64,000 nt of DNA from NCBI GenBank assembly GCA_965194655.1, contig OZ239148.1, positions 992,001 to 1,056,000 on the forward strand, given 5' to 3'. Both the position numbers and the translations under genes were made by a program. Source of the DNA: Hahnella lacustris (GTDB lineage Bacteria; Pseudomonadota; Gammaproteobacteria; Burkholderiales; Burkholderiaceae_A). This document shows, piece by piece, positions 16,479 through 25,121 of this stretch (its first letter is position 1; every line of letters starts with the position of its first letter). The notes beneath the pieces were generated by a model. The model was not told where the DNA came from and did not search any database. It worked only from the letters and a program-made list of their open reading frames with translations.

Positions 16479-17412
16479 CTCTCCTCCCTCCAGCGCGTTT
16501 CGGTTTGCCCATGAGCGCCCCAGCCTAGACTCCACCGATGCAGTCCTTGAGGGATTGCAGTCGGTGGGGTACTTTGCCGATCGCCGATTGGCAACAGCGG
16601 TGTTTCTGGCCCTCAAATTAGGGCGCCCCCTCCTGCTGGAGGGAGACCCCGGGGTCGGTAAGACCGAGCTGGCCAAGGCCCTGAGCCAGTTGTTAGGGCG
16701 AGCGCTCATTCGGCTTCAGTGCTATGACGGGCTCGAGCTACGGGAGGCGCTCTACGAGTGGAATCATGCCGCCCAGCTGATCCACATGCGAGCGGCGCAG
16801 AGCCGAGTCTCGAGTGACGAACTGGAGAAGGAGGTCTATCAGGCAAAGTACCTGGTGCGCAGGCCTTTGCTTCAAGCCATTGAAACCCCTCGGCCAGGTG
16901 CGGTCTTACTCATTGATGAGGTGGACCGAGCCGATGAGCCTTTTGAAGCCTTTCTGCTGGAGTACCTGGGCGAGTATCAGGTCACCATTCCAGAGCTAGG
17001 AACCATTCGAGCGCGTGCTACGCCACTGACGCTGCTCACCAGCAATCGCACACGGGATCTCAACGAGGCTGTCAAACGTCGATGCCTCTTCCATTGGCTC
17101 GACTTTCCCGATCGTGATCGAGAGCTCACCATTCTGAAGTCCAAGGTGCCTGAGGCGCCGGAAGGTCTCACTGAGCAGGTGGCACTGTTTGTCTCGCGCT
17201 TGCGCAGCCAACCCTTTGCCGATGCCTTTCAGCGCAAGCCAGGGCTCGCAGAGAGTGTGGAGTGGGCCAAGGCTTTGGTCGCGCTCGACACCCTCGTACT
17301 GGACCCAGAGGTGGTTCAAACCACGGCGGGAGTGCTCTTTAAGCATCGTGAAGATGTCGCTGCGCTCACCCCCATGCTGGATAAACTGCTCGCCCCAGAG
17401 CCCGCGCTCTAG
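16471..17412 (+). CDS. CoxD-like MoxR-family AAA+ ATPase (form II locus)
   Basis: Second MoxR ATPase, 313 residues, paralogous to the product of 1042-1941. Walker A is GDPGVGKT near residue 63, followed by IRLQCYDGLELREALYEWN. Walker B is VLLIDEVDRADEPFEAF. The start is a TTG at 16471 within the end of the FAD subunit gene. No in-frame ATG precedes the AAA core, and the ribosome site is weak, so the gene probably relies on coupling. It should act with the following VWA protein in maturing the form II enzyme. Confidence 0.88.
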   Translation: MDSSPPSSAFRFAHERPSLDSTDAVLEGLQSVGYFADRRLATAVFLALKLGRPLLLEGDPGVGKTELAKALSQLLGRALIRLQCYDGLELREALYEWNHAAQLIHMRAAQSRVSSDELEKEVYQAKYLVRRPLLQAIETPRPGAVLLIDEVDRADEPFEAFLLEYLGEYQVTIPELGTIRARATPLTLLTSNRTRDLNEAVKRRCLFHWLDFPDRDRELTILKSKVPEAPEGLTEQVALFVSRLRSQPFADAFQRKPGLAESVEWAKALVALDTLVLDPEVVQTTAGVLFKHREDVAALTPMLDKLLAPEPAL

Positions 17413-17419
17413 GTTCTCC

Positions 17420-18601
17420 ATGCTCGGTGATGCGCGCTCCGGCAAGCTCAGCGAGAACATGCTTGGCTTTGGTCGAATGCTCCGTCGAGCAGGGCTTCCC
17501 GTCGATGCCAGTCGTCTCATTCTTGCGGTTCAAGCCGCTCAGCTGGTCGGCGTTGAGCGACGCGAAGACCTGAAGGCGGCTTTGGAGTCTGTCTTTGTGT
17601 CGCGAAGCCAAGACCGAGAGGTGTTTGATCAGCTTTTCGAAGCGCTCTTTAGGAATCCTGAGGTGGCCAAGCAGCTCATGGCGCAGCTCTTGCCAAAGGC
17701 TCAGGGGGAAAGCCCGCCCACAGCGAGAAAGCCGAGGGCCCAAGAGGCGCTGACGGTCCCTCCTCCGGCGTCGGCTCAACAGAAGAAGGCACAAGAGCAC
17801 GAGGTGAAGTGGGATGCTGCCATGAGCATGGGAGCAGGGGAGCGCCTAAAGAATGCTGACTTCTCATCATTGTCGGCCAGCGAACTCAAGCTTGTGGAGC
17901 AACTGGTTCGCCGCATCCCCATGCGCATGCCCACGACGCAGTCTCGTCGCACTCGGTCTGGAGGGCGAGGCGGGCGCCTTGACTGGCCAGGAAGCACCCA
18001 TCACGCGATGACCTGCGGAGGAGAGTGGGTAGACCTTCGCTGGAGAAAGAGAAGGCAGGTTCCGTTACCGTTGCTTTTGCTGGTGGATATCTCCGGATCG
18101 ATGGAGCGCTACGCCCGGCTTTTGCTGGCCTTTCTTCATCACGCCACTGCCGATGTTCCCCGGGCGGTCTATTGTTTCGGCTCGCGCTTATCAGATCTCA
18201 ACGAGGCCTTTCGGCTTCGTGACGCAGACCTGATGTTTGAGCAGGCCAATGTCATCATTCGTGACTACGCGAGCGGAACTCGTCTCGCGGCCTCCCTAGA
18301 GACCCTGCGGGAGGAGCATCGACGCCAGCTTGTGGGTCGACGGACGGTGGTGCTCATGGTGACGGATGGACTGGATATGGGAAAGCCTGAGCGGCTCGAG
18401 CGAGAGCTCGACTGGCTGAAGGCCCAGACGCGACGAATTCTCTGGCTGAATCCACTGCTCCGCTACGAGGGCTATGAGCCCCTCGCAGCAGGCGCACAGG
18501 TCCTGAATAAGAAGGTTCATGCTAGCCTTCCGATCCATAATTTGACTCACCTTGAAGCACTGGCCAGTTCTATTCAGCGGCTGATGCGGCAAGCCTCATA
18601 A
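17420..18601 (+). CDS. CoxE-like VWA-domain protein (form II locus)
   Basis: VWA protein of 393 residues. It has an N-terminal helical region (FGRMLRRAGLPVDASR...), a P/A/Q-rich linker at about 95-130, then the VWA domain with an intact MIDAS motif DISGSM near residue 222 and MVTDGLDMG near 315. The start is ATG 17420, 7 nt after the MoxR stop. The frame is open further upstream to 17189, but that part lies inside the MoxR gene and looks like an out-of-frame shadow. It is the partner of the AAA+ protein and a paralogue of the CoxE at the left window edge. Confidence 0.88.
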   Translation: MLGDARSGKLSENMLGFGRMLRRAGLPVDASRLILAVQAAQLVGVERREDLKAALESVFVSRSQDREVFDQLFEALFRNPEVAKQLMAQLLPKAQGESPPTARKPRAQEALTVPPPASAQQKKAQEHEVKWDAAMSMGAGERLKNADFSSLSASELKLVEQLVRRIPMRMPTTQSRRTRSGGRGGRLDWPGSTHHAMTCGGEWVDLRWRKRRQVPLPLLLLVDISGSMERYARLLLAFLHHATADVPRAVYCFGSRLSDLNEAFRLRDADLMFEQANVIIRDYASGTRLAASLETLREEHRRQLVGRRTVVLMVTDGLDMGKPERLERELDWLKAQTRRILWLNPLLRYEGYEPLAAGAQVLNKKVHASLPIHNLTHLEALASSIQRLMRQAS

Positions 18602-18614
18602 GCGAGATCACGCC

Positions 18615-19175
18615 ATGCAAATGACTGGAGAGAGGCGACTCAGCGCCACCCAGGCTCAGGCCTGGAATGCCCTGAATGATGCCGCCATTCTGAAGCAATG
18701 CATTCCTGGTTGCGAGACCCTCGAGCCTCTAGAGAATGGATATGCCTTTACGGTTGCCATTCGTATTGGCCCAGTGGCCGCGAAGTTTAAGGGCACCGTC
18801 ACGCTGAAGGATGTCGATGCTCCCAATGCCTATACCCTCGTGTTTGAAGCTCAGGGTGGCGTTGCGGGCTTTGGGAAGGGCGAGTCTCGTGTCACCCTGG
18901 AGGCGCTTGAGGACGGGACCCTGATGCGCTATTCCGTCCATTCACAGATTGGCGGAAAGCTCGCACAGCTGGGTCAGCGCTTGGTTGATGGTGCAGCCAA
19001 ATCACTGGCGGAAGATTTCTTTAAGAAATTTGAAGGCGCGCTCTCAGAGCGCGTGTCCGGTGAGGCAGAGGTCATCACACCGTCGCAAAAGCATCCCGTC
19101 ATGTCACAACAGGCTTGGTGGTTTCTCGTGCTCATGGCGCTGGCCATCTGGGCAGGATTGGGGCTGTTTGGCTGA
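18615..19175 (+). CDS. CoxG-like SRPBCC protein with C-terminal membrane anchor (form II locus)
   Basis: CoxG-family protein of 186 residues. It has an SRPBCC domain (residues 1-145), a short linker, and a clear C-terminal transmembrane helix (WWFLVLMALAIWAGLGLF). The anchor is more hydrophobic than in the form I copy. It probably brings the molybdenum enzyme to the inner membrane so that electrons can reach quinone. It is the last gene of the form II operon; its stop codon lies within the Pho-box-like site of the next operon. Confidence 0.85.
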   Translation: MQMTGERRLSATQAQAWNALNDAAILKQCIPGCETLEPLENGYAFTVAIRIGPVAAKFKGTVTLKDVDAPNAYTLVFEAQGGVAGFGKGESRVTLEALEDGTLMRYSVHSQIGGKLAQLGQRLVDGAAKSLAEDFFKKFEGALSERVSGEAEVITPSQKHPVMSQQAWWFLVLMALAIWAGLGLFG

Positions 19176-19205
19176 CATCTGATTGTCACTTGAGGGCGTC
19201 ATTCT
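19172..19205 (+). promoter_or_regulatory. Pho box and -10 ahead of TonB receptor / phytase operon
   Basis: CTGACAT (19172-19178), 4 bp, TTGTCAC (19183-19189): two half-sites 11 bp apart against the PhoB consensus CTGTCAT-N4-CTGTCAT, matching at 6 and 5 of 7 positions. Ten bases later comes CATTCT (19200-19205), a fair -10, which is the usual spacing for PhoB-activated promoters that lack a -35. The target is a phytase operon, which fits phosphate control. Binding is inferred. Confidence 0.6.
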
Positions 19206-19234
19206 TCTCGCACGACAAACCTCGGGAGGTCCTC

Positions 19235-21703
19235 ATGCAGCAGTCTCGTATCGCCCTGGCCGTTGGCCTGGCACTCATGTCCATGTCCGCAACTGCTCAG
19301 CAGGCTAGCCAGAATAAGGCTCCAGTCGCCGAAGTGGTCATTACGGGGCAGGCGGCCTCTCTCAACAAGGCCATTCGAGCAGAGTCCTCTGCCGACGGCG
19401 TGGTGAGTGTGGTGAGTGCCAATGAGATTGGTGCACTTCCGGATAAAAACGTGGCGGAAGCCATGGCACGCATTCCCGGTGTTGCGCTTCAGCGGGACCA
19501 GGGGGAGGGCCGCTACGTCACGATTCGCGGCATGGACTCCTCGCTCAATGGCGTGACCATCAACGGCACCTTGGTTCCTTCACCCGAGGCGGGCAGCCGC
19601 AGTGTGGCACTAGACGCCATGCCGTCCGGAATTGTCTCCTCGATTGAGGTTCAGAAAACTTTCTCAGTCGATCAGGCTGTCTCTGGTCTGGGCGGTGTCG
19701 CTGAAATCAAGACACTCACCGCTTTTGATCTTCCCGCGGGCTTTGCCTCAGTCTCTCTTCAGTCCAGCAGAGATGCCAAGACCAGCCAGTCTGCGCCAGG
19801 GGCTAGCCTTCTGCTCTCTGATCGCTTGATGAATGGCCAGTTGGGGATGACCCTGGCCGTGAGCCGTGATCGGCGGGCCTTTGGCTCCGACAACGTAGAG
19901 ACCGGCGGCGCATGGGATGACGGTGAACTCGAGGCCTTGGAATTGCGTGACTACGAGCTCACGCGAACCAGAACGGCCGCCAGTCTGAACCTTGACTTCA
20001 AGCCAGCCTCAGGGACACATGTCTACTTCCGTGGACTGAATACCCAGACGAAGGACACCGAGACTCGCGACCGTACGGTGGTGGAGTGGCTCGATGACGA
20101 GGGTGAGGCGACGACCGTCAAGGAGGGCCAAGTGGGCCTGGCCGAGGCGGCGCGACGCATCAAGAAACGAACCGAGACCCTGAAAATTCAATCCCTCCAA
20201 CTGGGGATGAAACGTGACTTCGGTCTCTGGGCGCTAGATGGCGCGGTCGGTCGGAGTAAGGCGAGCGAGGATACCCCGCTGAATCTGGATGATGGCCGAT
20301 TCACGGGCTTCGAAGGGGATTTGCGCTTCACCGGGACCATGAAGCCTCTGCTCTCGGGTGATGCTTCTCTGACCAACCCAGCAACCTATAAGCTCAAGGA
20401 CATCACGCTTGCCGAGAGCCAGATGACCGATGAGGAGAGTTTTATCCGCCTGGATGGACAGCACCGCATTGCGCTGATGGGCAAGTCTGCTGAACTGTCG
20501 ATTGGAACGCGCCTGAGCCGGCGCACCAAGCGGGCTGACGCGACGGAGTATGCGTCTGAGGCGAAGAAGAATCCCATGAGCCAGTTTGCAACGAGTCCTG
20601 TTGCCTACAGCCTCGGTCACTTTGGCCCAGGAATCGACCCGGAATCGGTGTTCGCCCTCGGGAAGTCTGCTGGGTACGAGGTGGAGGCGGAGGCCTCGGC
20701 TGAGTCTGACAGCGAGATTAAGGAGGACATCCGCGCGGTCTATGTGCAGACCCGTCTGGACTGGTCGAATGCAACGACCGTGACTGCGGGGGTTCGCTAT
20801 GAGTCGACGGATCTGAAGACTCGCGGCAACGAGCTTAATGCGGACGAGGAGACGATTGTTGAGAAGCGTACGTCCCGCAGCTATGGCACCGCACTTCCTG
20901 CTCTGCAGATGCGTCATGCGCTCGACTCCAACACGACCCTTCGCGCAGCTTTGTCCCGCTCGCAAATCCGTCCGGGCTTTGAGCAGATGGCTCCCACCAC
21001 GCTGGTCGAGGACAACGAGGCCGAGCGTGGAAACCCGAACCTTAAGCCCCTTAAGTCCAATAATCTGGATGTCTCTGTTCAGCACCTGCTGGGTCGTCAG
21101 GGCATGCTGACTGCGAACCTGTTTCACAAGTCGATTAAAGACTTCACCTACCTCACGAGTCTCGGAGAGGTTGATGGATTTGATGAGGTCAAGACTTATC
21201 AGAATGGAGACAAGGGCCGCCTCTCTGGCTTGGAGCTCTCTTACGTGAACCGCTTTGTGACCCTGCCGAGCCCTTGGAATCGATTCCTTATGGTTGCCAA
21301 CGTGGCGCTGGTGGATGGAACGGCAACCCTCAAAACGGTCGATGATGGAGAGGTGCTGAGCCGCAAGGTTCGATTCCCGGGTCAGGCGGACCGCACCAGT
21401 AGCTTGGTGTTGGGCTATGAGCATGCGGGCCTCTCGGCTCGAGTGGCTGTGCAGCAGCAGAGTAGTTATCTGCTCGAGCTGACCGATGACTTTATTAAGC
21501 CGGAGAAGGACCTCTTCGTAGACGGCACCCGTCATGTGGACCTGTCTGTTTCCTATCAGCTCACAAAGAATCTGAAGCTGGGCTTCGAGGCGACCAATCT
21601 GACCAATGAGAAGTACTACGTCTATCAGGGAAGCAAGACCTACAATGGTCAGTATGAGGAATACGGGCGCGGCTACAAGATGAGCGTGAAGGCCAGCTTC
21701 TGA
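19235..21703 (+). CDS. TonB-dependent outer-membrane receptor paired with a phytase
   Basis: TonB-dependent receptor of 822 residues. The signal peptide is MQQSRIALAVGLALMSMSATAQQ. The plug domain follows (NVAEAMARIPGVALQRDQGEGRYV, RGMDSSLNGVTINGT), then the beta barrel, ending in a terminal phenylalanine (VKASF) as expected for BAM substrates. The plug pattern is like the Xanthomonas-Caulobacter TonB receptor group (TIGR01782-like). The start is ATG 19235 with GGGAGG 5 nt upstream. It overlaps the phytase start by 1 nt. That linkage suggests that it imports phytate or lower inositol phosphates. The substrate is inferred from its neighbour. Confidence 0.85.
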   Translation: MQQSRIALAVGLALMSMSATAQQASQNKAPVAEVVITGQAASLNKAIRAESSADGVVSVVSANEIGALPDKNVAEAMARIPGVALQRDQGEGRYVTIRGMDSSLNGVTINGTLVPSPEAGSRSVALDAMPSGIVSSIEVQKTFSVDQAVSGLGGVAEIKTLTAFDLPAGFASVSLQSSRDAKTSQSAPGASLLLSDRLMNGQLGMTLAVSRDRRAFGSDNVETGGAWDDGELEALELRDYELTRTRTAASLNLDFKPASGTHVYFRGLNTQTKDTETRDRTVVEWLDDEGEATTVKEGQVGLAEAARRIKKRTETLKIQSLQLGMKRDFGLWALDGAVGRSKASEDTPLNLDDGRFTGFEGDLRFTGTMKPLLSGDASLTNPATYKLKDITLAESQMTDEESFIRLDGQHRIALMGKSAELSIGTRLSRRTKRADATEYASEAKKNPMSQFATSPVAYSLGHFGPGIDPESVFALGKSAGYEVEAEASAESDSEIKEDIRAVYVQTRLDWSNATTVTAGVRYESTDLKTRGNELNADEETIVEKRTSRSYGTALPALQMRHALDSNTTLRAALSRSQIRPGFEQMAPTTLVEDNEAERGNPNLKPLKSNNLDVSVQHLLGRQGMLTANLFHKSIKDFTYLTSLGEVDGFDEVKTYQNGDKGRLSGLELSYVNRFVTLPSPWNRFLMVANVALVDGTATLKTVDDGEVLSRKVRFPGQADRTSSLVLGYEHAGLSARVAVQQQSSYLLELTDDFIKPEKDLFVDGTRHVDLSVSYQLTKNLKLGFEATNLTNEKYYVYQGSKTYNGQYEEYGRGYKMSVKASF

Positions 21704-22773
21704 TGCTGAAAAGGAGTCTCTTGCTCGCGGCATTGGGTACGGCGTTGGCCAGCCTGATTGCCGCCGGTCTCTGGTGGTGGTCGTTTGGCGGGGGAGGGCA
21801 GGTCGTGGTGATGCCCCTCGCTCAGACCACGCCGGTAGAGACGGCGGAGGACGCTGCAGACGACCCGGCCATCTGGGTTCACCCTTCCGATCCTGAGCGC
21901 TCCGTCATTCTCGGAACCGATAAAAAGCGTGGCTTGGCTGCTTATGACCTGACTGGGAGGCTGGTTCAGTTTCTTCCCTTGGGGTCGGTGAACAATGTGG
22001 ATGTTCGCCAGTCGGTGCAATGGGGTGGTCGGCAGGTTGATCTGGCGGTAGCAAGTAACCGAGACACCAACTCCATTGATCTCATCCTCATCGGGGCGGA
22101 CGGTGTGCTGTCTCAGTTGGGCTCTATCAAGGTGACCTTGCCCGACGTCTATGGCATCTGTATGTCCAAAGGGGAGCAAGGTGAGGCAGAGATCTTCATT
22201 AATTCGAAGACCGGCCGCACGCAGCAGTGGTCTCTTCAGGCGGAGAAGGGACAGCCCATCGGATCACTCGTGCAGGAATTCGTGTTGAACTCCCAAGTCG
22301 AGGGCTGCGTCGTCGACGACACTCGTCGATGGCTATATGTGGGTGAGGAAGATGTTGGGGTGTGGAGGTTTAATCTTCGCGCTCCACAGGAGGCCGCGGT
22401 CAAGGTCTTGGGCATGGGACCTGATCTGGTCGCGGACGTCGAAGGATTGGGCCTGGTTCATCGCGCAGATGGGTCCCCATGGCTGTTGGCATCGAGCCAA
22501 GGTGACCATCATTTTGTCCTTTTGGAGACCGAGCCGCCCTTTAAGCGAATTGGACGGTTTCGGATTGGCGAGAACGCAGAGAAGGGGCTTGATGCAGTTC
22601 ATGAAACGGACGGGCTCGAGGTGCTTTCGTCCTCAGTGGGTGCTGCATTTCCTCGCGGTCTCTTGGTGGTCCAAGACGGAAGCCCAGCCAGTGCCTCGGG
22701 CACTCAGAATTTCAAGCTGGTTCATTGGGGCGACGTGGAGAAAGTACTCGGCATAGAATCAGTGCAACGCTGA
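21703..22773 (+). CDS. Beta-propeller phytase (3-phytase)
   Basis: Beta-propeller phytase of 356 residues that releases phosphate from phytate with calcium. An N-terminal hydrophobic segment (SLLLAALGTALASLIAAGLWWW) exports it or anchors it in the inner membrane. Family hallmarks are AEDAADDPAIWVHP near residue 47, SVILGTDKKRGLAAYDL near 66, SNRDTNSIDL near 116, the DVEGL segment and HETDGLEV near 304. Its ATG overlaps the receptor stop codon by 1 nt (TGATG), so the two are translated together. With the Pho box upstream, it is a likely member of the phosphate starvation response. Confidence 0.9.
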   Translation: MLKRSLLLAALGTALASLIAAGLWWWSFGGGGQVVVMPLAQTTPVETAEDAADDPAIWVHPSDPERSVILGTDKKRGLAAYDLTGRLVQFLPLGSVNNVDVRQSVQWGGRQVDLAVASNRDTNSIDLILIGADGVLSQLGSIKVTLPDVYGICMSKGEQGEAEIFINSKTGRTQQWSLQAEKGQPIGSLVQEFVLNSQVEGCVVDDTRRWLYVGEEDVGVWRFNLRAPQEAAVKVLGMGPDLVADVEGLGLVHRADGSPWLLASSQGDHHFVLLETEPPFKRIGRFRIGENAEKGLDAVHETDGLEVLSSSVGAAFPRGLLVVQDGSPASASGTQNFKLVHWGDVEKVLGIESVQR

Positions 22774-22789
22774 TTCTGAAGGCCTTCCT

Positions 22790-24004
22790 ATGTCTGTTGT
22801 ACTAGGTACTCCGGGTCGCCCAAGTGCGACCCGCGTCATGCTGCTGGGTTCAGGCGAACTCGGAAAAGAGGTTGTGATTGCCTTTCAGCGCCTGGGCGTT
22901 GAGGTGATCGCAGTGGACCGATATGCCCACGCCCCGGCCCATCAGGTGGCCCACCGCAGTCATGTCATCGACATGACGGACCCCATTGCGCTTCGCGCCC
23001 TGATCGAGTCCGAGCGTCCTCACCACATCATTCCAGAGATCGAGGCGATTGCCACTCAGGTCCTGGTTGAATTAGAGGGGGAGGGATATCGAGTCACGCC
23101 AACCGCGAAGGCTGCGTATCTCACCATGAACCGAGAAGGCATTCGACGGTTCGCGGCGGAAACCTTGGGCCTGCCCACCTCGCCCTATCAATTTGCCTCC
23201 AATCTTGAGGAGATGCGGGCAGCTGCGGATGCGCTGGGTTATCCGTGCTTTGTAAAGCCCATCATGTCCTCGTCTGGAAAGGGCCAGTCCAGACTGACTC
23301 ACCCCAATCAGGCTCCTGAGGCCTGGGCCAAAGCGAAGGCGGCCGCACGAGTTGACCTACAGCGAGTCATTGTGGAGGGTGCGATTGACTTCGATTTTGA
23401 GATCACTTTGCTCACGGTGCGCTCCTATCACTCGAGCGGGGAGATCGGCATCGAGTTCTGTGAGCCGGTGGGTCATCGCCAAGTCGATGGGGATTATGTG
23501 GAGAGCTGGCAGCCCCAGCGGATGTCTTCCCTCGCCCAAGAGAGGGCGCAAGACATTGCGCGTTGCGTGGTTGAAGGGCTTGGCGGGCAGGGTCTCTTCG
23601 GTGTCGAGCTCTTCGTGAGAGGCGATGAGGTCTGGTTTAGTGAGGTGAGCCCCCGTCCGCATGACACGGGCATGGTGACGCTTTGCACCCAAAGACTCAG
23701 CGAGTTTGAGTTGCATGCTCGGGCCATTCTGGGGCTCCCCGTTGACACCAGCCTGCACCGCCCTGGGGCATCTGCAGTGATCTACGGCGGACAGGATGCC
23801 GATGACCTCTGCTATGAAGGCATTGATCGTGCGTTGGCCATTCCAGAATCGGATCTTCGGCTGTTCGGCAAGCCACAGGCCTTCAAAAAACGCCGAATGG
23901 GTGTGGCCCTGGCTTGCGCCGACACACCAGAGGCTGCGCTATCCAGAGCCCTCGAGGTCTCTGGACATGTGAAGCCCAAGTCGGCTAGTCCTTCACCTGC
24001 TTAA
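22790..24004 (+). CDS. purT: Formate-dependent phosphoribosylglycinamide formyltransferase
   Basis: PurT, 404 residues, an ATP-grasp enzyme. It makes formyl-GAR from GAR, formate and ATP in purine synthesis and so bypasses the folate-dependent PurN step. The N-terminal pre-ATP-grasp domain has MLLGSGELGKEVVIAFQRLGVEV. IIPEIEAIAT and FVKPIMSSSGKGQS (ATP-grasp loop) follow, and EVSPRPHDTGMVT carries metal-binding residues. The start is ATG 22790, 16 nt after the phytase stop. Its last 20 bases overlap the convergent small gene on the other strand. Confidence 0.95.
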   Translation: MSVVLGTPGRPSATRVMLLGSGELGKEVVIAFQRLGVEVIAVDRYAHAPAHQVAHRSHVIDMTDPIALRALIESERPHHIIPEIEAIATQVLVELEGEGYRVTPTAKAAYLTMNREGIRRFAAETLGLPTSPYQFASNLEEMRAAADALGYPCFVKPIMSSSGKGQSRLTHPNQAPEAWAKAKAAARVDLQRVIVEGAIDFDFEITLLTVRSYHSSGEIGIEFCEPVGHRQVDGDYVESWQPQRMSSLAQERAQDIARCVVEGLGGQGLFGVELFVRGDEVWFSEVSPRPHDTGMVTLCTQRLSEFELHARAILGLPVDTSLHRPGASAVIYGGQDADDLCYEGIDRALAIPESDLRLFGKPQAFKKRRMGVALACADTPEAALSRALEVSGHVKPKSASPSPA

Positions 24005-24233
24005 ACAGGACGTTCGGGCAGCGAAACTGCTTGGGGGTGGTCACGCCCTCTGGGCTTCCGTCCTGGCACTTGTACACACAGGTGCGGTCGTTTCCCTTCA
24101 CCGTCTGTTCTGTGAGGTAACAGGGCATGTCCCTCGGGGGTGCTTTGTTGTCTTTCTTCGCCTGAGCCATGACGCTTCCAGAGAGAGCAAGCACCCATGG
24201 GGCCAAAAGCAGCGAGAGGACGAGGCGCGACAT
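23985..24233 (-). CDS. Small exported cysteine-containing hypothetical protein
   Basis: An 82-residue protein with a signal peptide (MSRLVLSLLLAPWVLALSGSVMAQA) and a mature part of about 57 residues holding four cysteines (in DMPCYL, RTCVYKC and FRCPN), which probably form two disulfides in the periplasm. The start is ATG 24233 with AAGGAG 5 nt upstream; a longer frame to 24269 would hide the signal. Its end overlaps purT by 20 bp in convergent orientation. I do not recognise the family. Confidence 0.6.
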   Translation of the reverse strand: MSRLVLSLLLAPWVLALSGSVMAQAKKDNKAPPRDMPCYLTEQTVKGNDRTCVYKCQDGSPEGVTTPKQFRCPNVLFKQVKD

Positions 24234-24284
24234 GGAAGCTCCTTTACAAAGTGTGCGGCTGTTGATCATCGCACAGCGCTGGCC

Positions 24285-25052
24285 TCACTTCTTCGGCGAC
24301 ATCATGCCTTTAAGGGCTTGTGACACGCGTTGCTGGTCCTCAGAGACCAAGAAGCGTAGGAGTGCCACCTTGTCGTCATATGAGTTCCCCGAATCGAGAA
24401 GGGCGAGATCCAGCTTCGGCTTTTTGGGCTTCAGGCGTTTTTTGATCTCCTCGAGGCTCTCGCCCTCCTGAATCTCCAGCATCTCCTCGCCCTCATCCTC
24501 CTCGGGTTGGGCAACCGGTGCCGGAAGCAGGGCCAAGGGATTGAGGGCCGGATTCTGTGCCTCGGGCGAGTTTGCGGCGACTGTCCGTCCGTCGGTGAGG
24601 AAGACCATCCCGGGCGGGGGAACAGCCCCAGCCTGCAGGGGTTTTGGTTTCTGGGGCTTCGGGAACACGCCATACCAAATGGCCACACTCAAAATGAGGA
24701 CCACCAGAATCATGGCAATGAAGCTCATCAGGTCCATGGTGTAGTACAGACGAGGGGAGATGACACCAATGGCGAGAATGAGCAGCAATAGGGTGCTCGA
24801 GAGGCCCAGTGCGATCGTCCTCCCCAAATCCGAGGCGATCTTCGGTTTGCCGAGCTTCTTGGCCTTTTTCTGAGCGCGCTTGCCCTCTCGGTAGACGTCA
24901 ATGCTCTTCACGGTCATGGTGAGGATCACCAGCATGAACATGAACAGCATGAGCTTGGTGTTGACCGGGCCATTGGGCGCCATGAGCATCATCGTCAGCA
25001 GGGCTGCGATCAGCGGGGGAAGCATGATGATGGCAATGACACGTGCAACCAC
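24285..25052 (-). CDS. Membrane protein of unknown function with FliF-like C-terminal segment
   Basis: A 255-residue membrane protein. Two hydrophobic helices lie in residues 1-50, a basic loop (REGKRAQKKAKKLGKPK) at 54-70, and two more helices at about 77-130. The rest is cytoplasmic: P/A-rich, then an acidic stretch (EEDEGEEMLEIQEGESLEEIKKRL), then DDKVALLRFLVSEDQQRVSQALKGMM. That last segment recalls the C-terminal motif of FliF/YscJ ring proteins, but there is no flagellar or secretion gene nearby. The start is GTG 25052 with GGAG about 8 nt upstream. Real gene by composition; function unknown. Confidence 0.6.
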   Translation of the reverse strand: MVARVIAIIMLPPLIAALLTMMLMAPNGPVNTKLMLFMFMLVILTMTVKSIDVYREGKRAQKKAKKLGKPKIASDLGRTIALGLSSTLLLLILAIGVISPRLYYTMDLMSFIAMILVVLILSVAIWYGVFPKPQKPKPLQAGAVPPPGMVFLTDGRTVAANSPEAQNPALNPLALLPAPVAQPEEDEGEEMLEIQEGESLEEIKKRLKPKKPKLDLALLDSGNSYDDKVALLRFLVSEDQQRVSQALKGMMSPKK

Positions 25053-25121
25053 GGCGGTCTCCAGGAGCTAGGCGAAATCCTTCTTCATGAATGGAATCGG
25101 GCGCGCGAGAGGATTCTTGAG

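Noticed and set aside
20234..21733. Long open frame of 499 codons opposite the TonB receptor
   Set aside because: It is a shadow of a GC-biased gene: no family features, no ribosome site, and it lies fully antisense to a recognised gene.
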